A DNA stretch of 64,000 bases, from the NCBI RefSeq assembly GCF_020510705.1, contig NZ_CP075184.1:1550001-1614000 (forward strand), in the 5' to 3' direction. Below are positions 28,041 through 35,347 of this stretch, in pieces. The stretch is from Acidovorax radicis (GTDB lineage: Bacteria > Pseudomonadota > Gammaproteobacteria > Burkholderiales > Burkholderiaceae_C). Within the stretch, counting starts at the first letter, position 1; every line of letters starts with the position of its first letter. The position numbers and the translations under genes are program-made. Under the pieces are notes generated by a model. It worked only from the letters and a program-made list of their open reading frames with translations. It ran no database searches and was not told where the DNA came from.

Positions 28041-28373
28041 TCACTGCTTGACGGTCAATTCGTTGTGGATGGTATGAGCGCCCTCGGCAGACCGTGCGGC
28101 GCTGATGGCGGCGTCGATCTGCGCTTGGCTTGATACCACACCCGTGAGCCGGACGTCACCCTTGGTGGTGATGACTGTAATGTCCAGCCCAGCCAAACCA
28201 GTTTCGTTGCTCAGTGCAGATTTGACATGGGTCGTGACGTCGGCGTCTGAGACGTTGGCAATTGCGGTGGTCGTCGGAGCTTGAGTCGGGCTCGTGTTAT
28301 CTGCATTGTTGCAGGCGGTCAGCAGCATCGTGCAGCAGGCGGCCAACAGGAAGACTTGGTTGATGGATTTCAT
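28041..28373 (-). CDS. BON-domain lipoprotein
   Basis: 110 aa. A lipoprotein signal (VFLLAACCTMLLTAC, lipidated Cys about residue 21) is followed by a Thr/Pro-rich linker and one BON domain: DADVTTHVKSALSNETGLAGL, VITTKGDVRLTGVVSSQAQIDAA, GAHTIHNELTV. BON domains bind phospholipid surfaces; OsmY/DolP relatives support envelope integrity under stress. The internal ATG is chosen because the signal peptide begins there. A 55-aa membrane peptide gene lies 87 bp upstream on the same strand. Confidence 0.8.
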   Translation of the reverse strand: MKSINQVFLLAACCTMLLTACNNADNTSPTQAPTTTAIANVSDADVTTHVKSALSNETGLAGLDITVITTKGDVRLTGVVSSQAQIDAAISAARSAEGAHTIHNELTVKQ

Positions 28374-28459
28374 GGGTTTGTTTCGCGGGATGTGGGAGAG
28401 AAAACCGCATTGCTCTGCGGCTTTTCTCGGCATGAATAAAAGCACTTGGGCAGAAGGCT

Positions 28460-28627
28460 TCACGTCATGTGGCGAACGCCGGTCTGCTGCGACGGAACCA
28501 GGGGATCACCCGGATGCTGCTGAAGCACATAGGGCACTGTTAAGAAGGCCACGGCAAACACGATAAATAGTGTGGCGGCGACAACCCGTGCGATGGGTTG
28601 GAGAAAATTCTTGAGATCGGCGTTCAT
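28460..28627 (-). CDS. 55-aa single-span membrane protein
   Basis: Short gene: ATG at 28627 with AGGA about 8 bases upstream, TGA at 28460. The protein begins MNADLKNFLQPIARVVAATL, has one helix (VVAATLFIVFAVAFLTVPYVL) and ends in a polar tail. It may be cotranscribed with the BON lipoprotein. No family is known to me; composition and start signal support a real gene. Confidence 0.5.
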   Translation of the reverse strand: MNADLKNFLQPIARVVAATLFIVFAVAFLTVPYVLQQHPGDPLVPSQQTGVRHMT

Positions 28628-29067
28628 GGTGGATCCTGTGAGGGCTGAAGGTTTCAGGGGCTGTGGGCCAGGGGTCTGTTCTAGACCTTGCAGCCATGTT
28701 GCGACCGCGTGGCTGAACCTTTGCTGAACGGCCCCTACAAGGTACGTTCACATTGGAGTCAGCGGTGGCTCGTCCAATTCGAAAAGTGCCACTGGTTCGA
28801 TTGGGGGCGGGTACAACTGCTCACTCCGTGCGCGACGATTCGTTCTCAAAGCGCTCCCAGCGCTGGCCTGTTTTGAATTGCCGGTGACGGAGGTGCAGCG
28901 GTCGTTCGCCCCTTCCCTCCTCAAATGACAGGTGACCACGGCTACCGATATTCAGCCGTGCTAATACATCGGCCGCAACCAGCCTGGAGCAGCCCTCAAG
29001 CCTTCAATGCCGACTTGGCAGTGGCTAGTCTGACTTCCGGCCCCTGACGCACTCAAGCCAGCAACGC
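28628..29067. other. 440-bp stretch with no recognisable gene
   Basis: Several short frames exist on both strands, but none has a convincing start or family. The stretch may contain decayed coding DNA, since its right end runs into a VOC/glyoxalase-like remnant. Confidence 0.4.
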
Positions 29068-29145
29068 AAGGTTCCAGAAAACACTGCATTCGTTGCAGAC
29101 CCTGATGGTTACCGACTTGAACTGATCGAGCATCCAAGATGCACG
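29068..29145 (+). pseudogene. Glyoxalase/VOC-family C-terminal remnant
   Basis: The frame at 29068 reads KVPENTAFVADPDGYRLELI then EHPRC. F-x-x-DPDGY-x-x-ELIE is the C-terminal metal-site strand of lactoylglutathione lyases and related VOC proteins. No upstream continuation is recognisable. In E. coli gloA lies beside nemRA, so this may be what is left of a similar grouping next to the OYE-TetR genes (inference). Confidence 0.5.
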
Positions 29146-29194
29146 TTGACACGATTAGGTCATTTGTCCTATAGTATTAGGACAAATGACCTAA
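29146..29194 (+). promoter_or_regulatory. Promoter with perfect operator palindrome for the OYE-TetR operon
   Basis: A -35 TTGACA (29146-29151) is followed after 18 bp by a -10 TATAGT (29170-29175). A perfect 17-bp inverted repeat, TTAGGTCATTTGTCCTA (29155-29171) against TAGGACAAATGACCTAA (29178-29194), spans the -10 box with a 6-bp spacer. A repressor bound here would block RNA polymerase. The TetR protein encoded downstream is the obvious candidate. Confidence 0.85.
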
Positions 29195-29210
29195 CTCTAT
29201 GGAGTCTTGA

Positions 29211-30308
29211 ATGCATGAGCTTTTTGCCCCCTTCATGCTGAGCGACATATTGCTCGGCAACCGGATCGTCATGGCGCCGATGACGCGCAACCGCGCTGCA
29301 CCAGCGGGCGTGCCGTCCTCTCTCATGGCGATTCACTACGGACAGCGCGGTGACGCTGGGCTTGTGATCTCCGAATCTGCTTCTGTCTCGGCTCGGGGGG
29401 GTGGATATCCTGGAACGCCCGGGATTTACACGGACAAACAGGCACAGGGATGGCGAAAGGTCACTGACGCGGTCCATGCAAAAGGCGGGCACATCTTTGC
29501 CCAACTACAGCACTTTGGTCGTATCTCACACCCCGGTCTTCAGCTGGACGAGGAACTGCCTGTCGCCCCTTCATCGATCAAGCCCGAAGGCCTGGCAGTC
29601 ACATACGGTGGAATGCAGCCGTTCTTGATGCCGAGAGAGCTGGCCACTGGGGAGGTCCCTCAAGTGGTGGACCAGTTCAAGAAGGCCGCCGCAGTGGCGA
29701 AAGCCGCAGGCTTCGACGGTGTCGAGATCCACGCAGCCAATGGCTACCTGATTGATCAGTTTCTACGAGACGTGAGCAATCAGCGGGGCGACCGTTATGG
29801 GGGATCACCCGCACGTCGGTTGACGTTTCTGCTGGAGATCGTGGCTGCCGTCAGCGAGATCTGGCCGAAGGGGCGTATCGGTGTGCGATTCAGTCCAGAA
29901 AACAGCTTCAACGACATGCGCGACAGCGACCCGGCAGCGCATTTTGGGTACTACGCCCAAGAGCTTGCCAAACTGCACTTGGCATATCTTCACGTGCTGG
30001 AGGGGGATATATCGGCCGCTGTTCCTGCGGTGGACTATCGCGAACTGCGGCGGCGCTTTGACGGTACCTACATTGCCAACAACGGTTACGGCAAAGCCCG
30101 AGCCACGGCCGCGATCGAGCAAGGCTCTGCCGACTTGATCGCCTTCGGCAAGCCCTTCATTGCCAATCCGGACTTGGTCACACGGCTGCGTCGAGATCTT
30201 CCTCTCGCGCCCTCCGATCCGGCCACGTTCTATGGGGGAGACGAGCGTGGATACACGGACTATCCAACGGCCACTGAGCAATCGCTTTCAACAATGGCCA
30301 CAGTATGA
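29211..30308 (+). CDS. Alkene reductase, Old Yellow Enzyme family (NemA-like)
   Basis: 365 aa FMN-dependent TIM-barrel ene-reductase that uses NAD(P)H to reduce activated C=C bonds, nitroesters and similar electrophiles. Conserved blocks: APMTRNRA near the N-terminus (FMN), GHIFAQLQHFGRISH, the substrate-side VEIHAANGYLIDQFLRD, QRGDRYGGSPARRLTFLLE, and the C-terminal phosphate site YIANNGYGK...DLIAFGKPFIANPDLV. The stop overlaps the TetR start (ATGA). Expression is probably induced by electrophiles through the adjacent operator. Confidence 0.93.
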   Translation: MHELFAPFMLSDILLGNRIVMAPMTRNRAAPAGVPSSLMAIHYGQRGDAGLVISESASVSARGGGYPGTPGIYTDKQAQGWRKVTDAVHAKGGHIFAQLQHFGRISHPGLQLDEELPVAPSSIKPEGLAVTYGGMQPFLMPRELATGEVPQVVDQFKKAAAVAKAAGFDGVEIHAANGYLIDQFLRDVSNQRGDRYGGSPARRLTFLLEIVAAVSEIWPKGRIGVRFSPENSFNDMRDSDPAAHFGYYAQELAKLHLAYLHVLEGDISAAVPAVDYRELRRRFDGTYIANNGYGKARATAAIEQGSADLIAFGKPFIANPDLVTRLRRDLPLAPSDPATFYGGDERGYTDYPTATEQSLSTMATV

Positions 30309-30898
30309 AATCCGCAGTCCCCAAACCCAGCACACGGCAGGAAATCGTCGAAAAAGCGGATCTCCTGTTCTACCAGCGCGGCTTTGAGAACACCTCGTTT
30401 GCCGACATTGCCGATGCAGTGGGTATCTCACGCGGCAACTTCTACTACCACTTCAAAACCAAGGACGACATCCTCAAAGAAGTCATCGCTCACAGAGCGG
30501 CCAAGACGCAGGGGATGCTGGACGCCTGGGCGCTGAAGGGGCGCATGCCTATCGAGAGGCTGAAATGCTTTGCGCAGATGCTGATCGACAACCGCAAGGA
30601 CATTCAGCGCTTCGGTTGCCCCGTGGGAACACTGTGCGCCGAACTGGCAAAGCTCGGACACCCCTCACAAGGCGAGGCGGGAATGATCTTTGGCCAGTTC
30701 AGACGCTGGCTGGCGCAGCAGTTTGTCGAACTGGGACGCATCAAGGATGCCGATGTTCTGGCGATGCACCTGTTGGCGCGAAGCCAAGGCATTGCTTCCT
30801 TGGCCAACGCCTTCCATGACGAGGCCTTCATTCGCCATGAGGTCAAGCAGATCGAGGCCTGGGTGCTGGATGCAGCGGGTCAAGGCGCGCAAAAGTAG
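30305..30898 (+). CDS. TetR/AcrR-family repressor (NemR-like)
   Basis: 197 aa. The N-terminal HTH (ADLLFYQRGFENTSFADIAD, then AVGISRGNFYYHFKTKDDIL) is typical of TetR. The ligand domain contains FGCPVGTLCAEL with Cys105 and Cys111; Cys105 aligns by position with the redox Cys106 of E. coli NemR, a sensor of hypochlorite and aldehydes. It probably represses its own operon through the palindrome at 29155-29194. Assignment as NemR-like rests on these residues and the OYE neighbour. Confidence 0.88.
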   Translation: MKSAVPKPSTRQEIVEKADLLFYQRGFENTSFADIADAVGISRGNFYYHFKTKDDILKEVIAHRAAKTQGMLDAWALKGRMPIERLKCFAQMLIDNRKDIQRFGCPVGTLCAELAKLGHPSQGEAGMIFGQFRRWLAQQFVELGRIKDADVLAMHLLARSQGIASLANAFHDEAFIRHEVKQIEAWVLDAAGQGAQK

Positions 30899-30944
30899 AT
30901 CCGGATTCCAACTCTGAAATCGCTATCAATAGGAGAGAGTTCTC

Positions 30945-31232
30945 ATGCACATTGTCTTGCTCAAGTTTGGGCCCAATCGTTCGCAAGCCGCGCAGTGGAT
31001 GGCCGGGCACAAGGAGTGGATCGAAAAGGGAATCAGCGACGGGGTGTTCCTGCTTGCCGGCTCTCTTGAGAATGCGCAAGGTGGTGCGCTGCTGGCAGTC
31101 AAGCTCACCAAGGCCGAAGTCACAGCCTTGGTGGAAAAAGACCCGTTTGTGAAGCACCAAGTCGTGGAGCCGGAGATCATCAGCATTGCGCCGTCGCGCA
31201 CGGCTATGGGTCTGGCTGAGATCATCGGGTGA
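30945..31232 (+). CDS. YCII-domain protein
   Basis: 95 aa ferredoxin-like protein of the YciI family. The pattern MHIVLLKFGPN, the HKEWIEKGISDGVFLLAGSL region with the conserved His, and the KDPFVKHQVVEPEII tail fit. The biochemical role is mostly unknown. It follows TetR by 46 bp with its own Shine-Dalgarno (AGGAGAG), likely in the same operon as the ene-reductase. Confidence 0.8.
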   Translation: MHIVLLKFGPNRSQAAQWMAGHKEWIEKGISDGVFLLAGSLENAQGGALLAVKLTKAEVTALVEKDPFVKHQVVEPEIISIAPSRTAMGLAEIIG

Positions 31233-31407
31233 GGGCCACTAGATCGCATCCCTGATAACCGGACTGTCGACGGCTACTCACTGCCAGGTGGCGCAAGATC
31301 TGTGAATGATCTGGACATCATGGTGGAAGGCGATGGTTCCCGTGCCGACATGCAACTCGCCTGGATAATCGCGTGAAACACGGTTGTTCGGTTTAGACCC
31401 TATTGCA

Positions 31408-31752
31408 ATGACAAACACACTCAATGCTCTTTTAGCGCAACGTACGCAGCTGGATGCTGCGATCGCACGGGCCAGAAAAGAGGAGTCACAAGAAGCGTTG
31501 AAGAAGGTGCACGAGCTCGTGGCCGAGTTTGGCTTCACTGCGCAGCAAGTCTTTCCCTGGAAGCCCGCCATCAAAAAAGTCACCCCGAAGTACCGCGACG
31601 AGAAAAGTGGTGCGACTTGGACAGGTCGAGGGAAGCCTCCTGCCTGGATCGCAGGCAAGAATCGTGCGGATTTCCTGATAGAGTGCCGACCGTCTCACGA
31701 GGGCCCATTTCTGGCGGAAATGGCGGCCGCATCTTCAAAGCAGCGGACCTGA
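31408..31752 (+). CDS. H-NS-like nucleoid protein
   Basis: 114 aa. The N-terminal coiled coil (LLAQRTQLDAAIARARKEES) is for oligomerisation; the C-terminal DNA-binding motif is YRDEKSGATWTGRGKPPAWI, close to the family TWTGRGRxPxW consensus. Such proteins bind AT-rich foreign DNA and often silence island genes. The internal ATG at 31408 is preferred; its Shine-Dalgarno is weak. Orphan H-NS proteins on mobile islands are common. Confidence 0.85.
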   Translation: MTNTLNALLAQRTQLDAAIARARKEESQEALKKVHELVAEFGFTAQQVFPWKPAIKKVTPKYRDEKSGATWTGRGKPPAWIAGKNRADFLIECRPSHEGPFLAEMAAASSKQRT

Positions 31753-31883
31753 GGCGCAAAGCGAAGCCACCCACCGCAGCGAGTTCTGGCGTAACGCGCC
31801 GCTCCGGGCTCGGCGGACCTGGTGTGCCGGAAGTCCAAACGCGCGCGGCAGACCTGCCGCGCGTGTCGCGCCCATTCAAAAAT

Positions 31884-31903
31884 CCCCGGCACACCAGCCG
31901 GGG
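31884..31903. terminator. Strong hairpin downstream of the H-NS gene
   Basis: CCCCGGC and GCCGGGG pair around a 6-base loop (ACACCA). There is no long T run on the + strand; on the minus strand it is followed by ATTTTTG, so it may terminate the minus-strand ParB-like remnant. Confidence 0.5.
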
Positions 31904-31911
31904 CTTCATGC

Positions 31912-32160
31912 TTACACTGCAGCGTGTACGTCCTCGTGGACCTCCGAATCGGCACTGCCGCTGGCATCGGAGCTGACATCGGCATCAACCCCGACCTCGC
32001 GCCCCGCCTCTGTTTCGACTTCGCCAGCCGCTTCCTGCCCCCGGAACATCACCGGCAGCCACCCCGTCCCCGCAGCCAGCCGCTCGGCCTCGCTCGCAAT
32101 TTCGGCCTTCTTGAGCTTGCCGAGCCGGTTCACCTGATCGGGCGCAAACACCTGTACCGC
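31912..32160 (-). pseudogene. ParB-like partition protein, C-terminal fragment
   Basis: About 82 codons. The string FAPDQVNRLGKLKKAEIASE, then AERLAAGTGWLPVMF, matches the C-terminal end of ParB/RepB-type proteins carried by integrative elements and plasmids (KKAE...AERL..GTGWLP). A Glu/Asp-rich tail follows. The N-terminal ParB nuclease and HTH domains are absent. Identification is from memory of this tail. Confidence 0.45.
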
Positions 32161-32342
32161 TTACCGAAGCCAACCAGGACTTCATAGGCGCCCTCGATGA
32201 CTTGCCCCGCCACATCGCCCTTGTGGGGCACACGCACATCGGCCAGGGTGTCGCCGCACACCAGCCCGTTCTGGCAGACGAAGCGGAACATGCCCGCCAG
32301 CATCTGGTAGCTGCTGGTCCCGTCAGGCGCAGCCGAGGACAC
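32160..32342 (-). pseudogene. DUF932 protein fragment
   Basis: The minus-strand frame carries DGTSSYQMLAGMFRFVCQNG, then LVCGDTLADVRVPHKGDVAGQVIEGAYEVL, the core of the DUF932 (phage/plasmid-like TIGR03299) family. Both ends are missing: after EVL the sequence departs from the family. DUF932 genes often lie beside ParB-like genes in mobile islands. Confidence 0.55.
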
Positions 32343-32814
32343 GGCCCTGCGCGCCTTGACGGCATACGGCCGCGGGCTACAGTCGCGAGCAAGGTGATGG
32401 ATTCAGGAAAGATGGCTGGACAGGCAACGGACCGTTACACGCCGACCCTACGCAAGCGAAAGCGCGCAGCGCCGCAGGCGCGAAGGCCGATCCGGCGCGG
32501 CCGGTTCGACGGTATCTGAGGGGCGCCAAGCCCAGCGCGGTGGGGATGGGCTGCAAGCCGATCCCCTGGAGGCAAGCGCAGCGCGCAGACCAGGATCAGC
32601 GAACCGGGCCGAAGGCGTCAGCCGAGCAAGGCGAGGGGACGATGGAAGCCCAAAGGGGCGAGACGCCAAGGGTGGCTCGATGCGCAAGCACGACAGCGCG
32701 GTCGGCCATGCCTCTTGGCCGAAGACGCACAGACCACGCGTCCGACTCCTACGGCATGGGGCCATAACCCGATGAGAGCGACTTGCTCTTCGCCTAGGCA
32801 CAATCGCACCTGTA
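32343..32814. other. 472-bp stretch without a supported gene
   Basis: GC-rich island DNA with many GGCGAAGG-like words and no frame I can support. A possible Shine-Dalgarno-poor start leads into the small frameshifted gene at its right edge. Confidence 0.4.
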
Positions 32815-33046
32815 ATGGAAATCCACGAACTACAGGACGATGAACTGACGGCTCAGGCCCGTGAATGGCGGCTGCGGGCGCTGCGCGGGGAGAAGGAAGC
32901 ACGCGGCATGGCGCACGAGCGAGCTGGAACGCGAATTGCGCAGGCGGTTCGGCAATCCCAAGACCGATGCTCAACACTCGCTCAAAAAAATACATCAGCT
33001 TGGCGAACTACCCGAAGGGCCTCGACAGCGATGGAGGCTATGGTAA
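32815..33046 (+). pseudogene. Small island gene broken by a 4-bp duplication
   Basis: The frame starts MEIHELQDDELTAQAREWRL and runs to EARGMAHE. A tandem duplication CGAGCGAG (about 32916-32923) then shifts the frame. Removing one copy restores LERELRRRFGNPKTDAQHSL and an end at 33046, giving a 75-aa charged helical protein. The function is unknown. Confidence 0.6.
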
Positions 33047-33050
33047 CTAA

Positions 33051-33289
33051 GCCTTCCTGCGGCCGAACGTGCTAAGTTGCTCACGGATGCGAGACCTCGC
33101 ATTGGGGCCAACGGGGTGAAGGTGGCGACCTATCTGTACAAGCTGGTCTATGACGCCACCACCCAAAGAGCCTGGGAGCACTGGCAGGAGAACCGCGAAG
33201 GCGAGACGTTGGGGCGGCCGACCAGCTACCAGGAGTTGGTCAAACGCACAGGCGTGGAATTTTTGACAAGAAGGGCACTGCAGCATTGA
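33051..33289 (+). pseudogene. DNA/RNA non-specific endonuclease (NUC) C-terminal fragment
   Basis: The frame reads AERAKLLTDARPRIGANGVK, then VATYLYKLVYDATTQRAWEHW, and YQELVKRTGVEFL at the end. This resembles the last third of NUC1-type endonucleases (P..YKLVYD....RAWA and S..ELVKRTGI.FLP). The catalytic DRGH part is not present. The usual proline after FL is replaced, so the tail may also be altered. Confidence 0.45.
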
Positions 33290-33377
33290 GTGACTGCAAG
33301 CCCGTTGTCAGCGCTGGCGTGTTAGTGCCAACCCAAAACTGACCAGCTGGGGGGTGCGGACAAAAAATTGGACTGGT

Positions 33378-34418
33378 TTATGTCGCAAGTCCAATGCTTG
33401 CCCGGTATTCAATAGGGCTGAGAGAGCCAAGGGAGATCTTGATCCGCTTCTCGTTGTACCAGCGGATGTAGTCGTCGACTGCCTCAATGAACTGCGCAAG
33501 GGTGACGCTCTTCCAGTCCCGAGGATAGAACAGTTCGTTCTTCAGCCGACCGAAGAACCCCTCGCAGGCTGCGTTGTCAGGGGAGCATGCCTTGCGAGAC
33601 ATCGAGCGGGTGAAGTTGGCATCGCGCATCCTCGATATCCAGCCTGGCCAGCGGTAGTGCCCCCCGCGGTCGAAGTGAACCACAGGCCGGTCAGCGGTGT
33701 CTGTCACCGTCTCGATGGCTGCATCCAGCATGGTATTGACCAGCTCAGCATCCGGGCTCGTGCCAATGGTCCAGCTCACCACCATCCCATCGAAGCAGTC
33801 GATGATCGGCGACAGGTAGACCTTACCTGCAGGGATCTGGAACTCCGTGATGTCCGTGAGCCACTTCTTGTTCGGTGCCGCGGCCTGGAAGTCTCGGTCG
33901 ATGATGTTCTCAGGCGCGGGGCTGATCTCGCCAAGGTAGGACGCATACCTGCGCCGCTTGGGCTTAGCCACGACTAGGCTCTCTTGCTTCATCAGGCGCT
34001 GCACCACCTTCTCGGAGATTGTGACGTCTTGCCTAGTCAGCGAGGCCTGCAGCCTGCGGTAGCCGTAGCAGCGATGGTTCGACTCGAAGATATCGGTGAT
34101 GGACTGCCTTACTTCAAGGTACTTGTCGCCGGCGGCCGCTCGGACCCGATGGTAGAAGTACGAGCTGCGTGCAAGACCCAACTGTCCAAGGAGCTTTGGC
34201 AGACCATAGTGCTCCTTGAGGGCGTCAATCAGCAGTGTCTTCTCCCGGTTGGACAGGAGCTGCAGATCGACGCCCAGGCCTTTTTTTAGCAGTTCATTGG
34301 CCTTGTTCAAGAGGTCCTGCTCAAGGCGCAGTTGCCTGACTTCGCGGCGCAACGCCTCAACCTCGCGCTCGAGCTCATCGCGCTCTTGAGCCCGCGGGGA
34401 CTGATTGGTGTGTTTCAT
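33378..34418 (-). CDS. IS3-family transposase OrfB, copy 2
   Basis: 346 aa, identical in translation to the protein at 6608-7648: coiled-coil start, DDE residues in WLTDITEF, HFDRGGHYR and EGFFGRLKNE. It lies in the same frame as OrfA with one TAG between them. Confidence 0.9.
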   Translation of the reverse strand: MKHTNQSPRAQERDELEREVEALRREVRQLRLEQDLLNKANELLKKGLGVDLQLLSNREKTLLIDALKEHYGLPKLLGQLGLARSSYFYHRVRAAAGDKYLEVRQSITDIFESNHRCYGYRRLQASLTRQDVTISEKVVQRLMKQESLVVAKPKRRRYASYLGEISPAPENIIDRDFQAAAPNKKWLTDITEFQIPAGKVYLSPIIDCFDGMVVSWTIGTSPDAELVNTMLDAAIETVTDTADRPVVHFDRGGHYRWPGWISRMRDANFTRSMSRKACSPDNAACEGFFGRLKNELFYPRDWKSVTLAQFIEAVDDYIRWYNEKRIKISLGSLSPIEYRASIGLAT

Positions 34419-34454
34419 GGATGCGGGTGCCTCACGTCCCAGAAGCTGGTTCTT

Positions 34455-34916
34455 CTAGTTGTACAACGTCGGCCTGCTCACGCCAAGCTTCTGAGCAACC
34501 GCCTGCGCACTTCCCTCACGAGTGCACAGCTCGAGGACTGCCTGCTTCTTCAGTTGCGGCAGCCGAGGCGCACTGACGGCTCTGCCGACAACGCGCTGGC
34601 GGGAGTCAGGGTCCAGTTCATCAATCCAGGCACGCAGCAAATCGCGGCACGGATAGCCCAGCGCCTTGACCGTGGCGACGATGCAGCGCCCGTGCTCGGC
34701 GTAGTGTTCGACAGCCTTCTTCTTCTGAATTTGAGAATACTTCGGCTTTGAGCGCGCGTAGCCGGACGGCAGGTCCAGGCGCCGCTCGTACTCCTCATGC
34801 CAGCTCATCAACGAGTTCTTCGTCGGATATCCCAACTGGCGGATAGTGGCACCGGTGCGCTTGCCCAGTTTGATGTAGAGCTCGACCGCTCGGATTCGAT
34901 CTTCGTAGGAATACAT
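34455..34916 (-). CDS. IS3-family OrfA, copy 2
   Basis: 153 aa helix-turn-helix protein, identical in translation to 7685-8146, ending ...GVSRPTLYN at an in-frame TAG that is followed by KNQLLGREAPAS in the same frame. Confidence 0.85.
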   Translation of the reverse strand: MYSYEDRIRAVELYIKLGKRTGATIRQLGYPTKNSLMSWHEEYERRLDLPSGYARSKPKYSQIQKKKAVEHYAEHGRCIVATVKALGYPCRDLLRAWIDELDPDSRQRVVGRAVSAPRLPQLKKQAVLELCTREGSAQAVAQKLGVSRPTLYN

Positions 34917-34985
34917 GAACTACCTCCTGGTAGTCCAAGTTTTTGTCCGCACCCCCAGCTGGTCAAGATTGGATCGGCTCTAACA

Positions 34986-35279
34986 CCCGGTGAAAGCGGT
35001 CCACAACACCGTGGCCGACACACCCATCCGCTCCAGCACCAGCAGCAGCGCGCTGGCGATGATGAGCCAGCGGATGGTGCCCTTGATGGGATTCACCAGC
35101 TCGCTGGGCAGCTGGTAGTGCGCGCTGGCGCGGCTCACAAGGCGGCGCAAGGTGCGCTGTAGTAACCAGGCAATCGCAACGATTAACAGGATTTGTGCGC
35201 CGGGGACGATGACGTCAAGCCAGTCCTGCATCCACTCGGGCAGGCGGTTTTTCAGCAGTTGCATGTGGGCAGTGGCCAT
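34986..35279 (-). pseudogene. Mechanosensitive channel MscS family, N-terminal fragment
   Basis: About 98 codons remain. The N-terminal membrane helices LDVIVPGAQILLIVAIAWLL and IKGTIRWLIIASALLLVLERM are followed by GVSATVLWTAFTG, the start of the pore-lining region of small MscS proteins. There the IS begins, so the pore helix and cytoplasmic vestibule are missing. Start ATG at 35279 (MATAHMQLLKNRL). It lies 68 bp downstream of the GGDEF gene on the same strand. Confidence 0.75.
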
Positions 35280-35347
35280 GGGTGCACGGTGCGAGATGTC
35301 GGCAAAAAAAAGAAAGAAAAGGAAGAAAAGAAGCATTTCAAAAAAAC

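Larger units (their letters stand above)
33320..34985 (-). mobile_element. IS3-family insertion sequence, copy 2 (complete)
   Basis: 1,666 bp from TGTTAG to CTAACA. The terminal repeats are imperfect over about 50 bp: left GTGTTAGTGCCAACCC against right (reversed) GTGTTAGAGCCGATCC, then TGACCAGCTGGGGG in both and TGCGGACAAAAA. It carries the same OrfA/OrfB pair as copy 1 in the same orientation and appears identical. It is inserted in mscS. No clear target duplication is seen. Confidence 0.92.

Noticed and set aside
6545..34990. Target-site duplication around the IS pair or each IS copy
   Set aside because: Flanking triplets to pentamers at 6545-6549, 33315-33319 and 34986-34990 do not match each other, so no duplication can be claimed.
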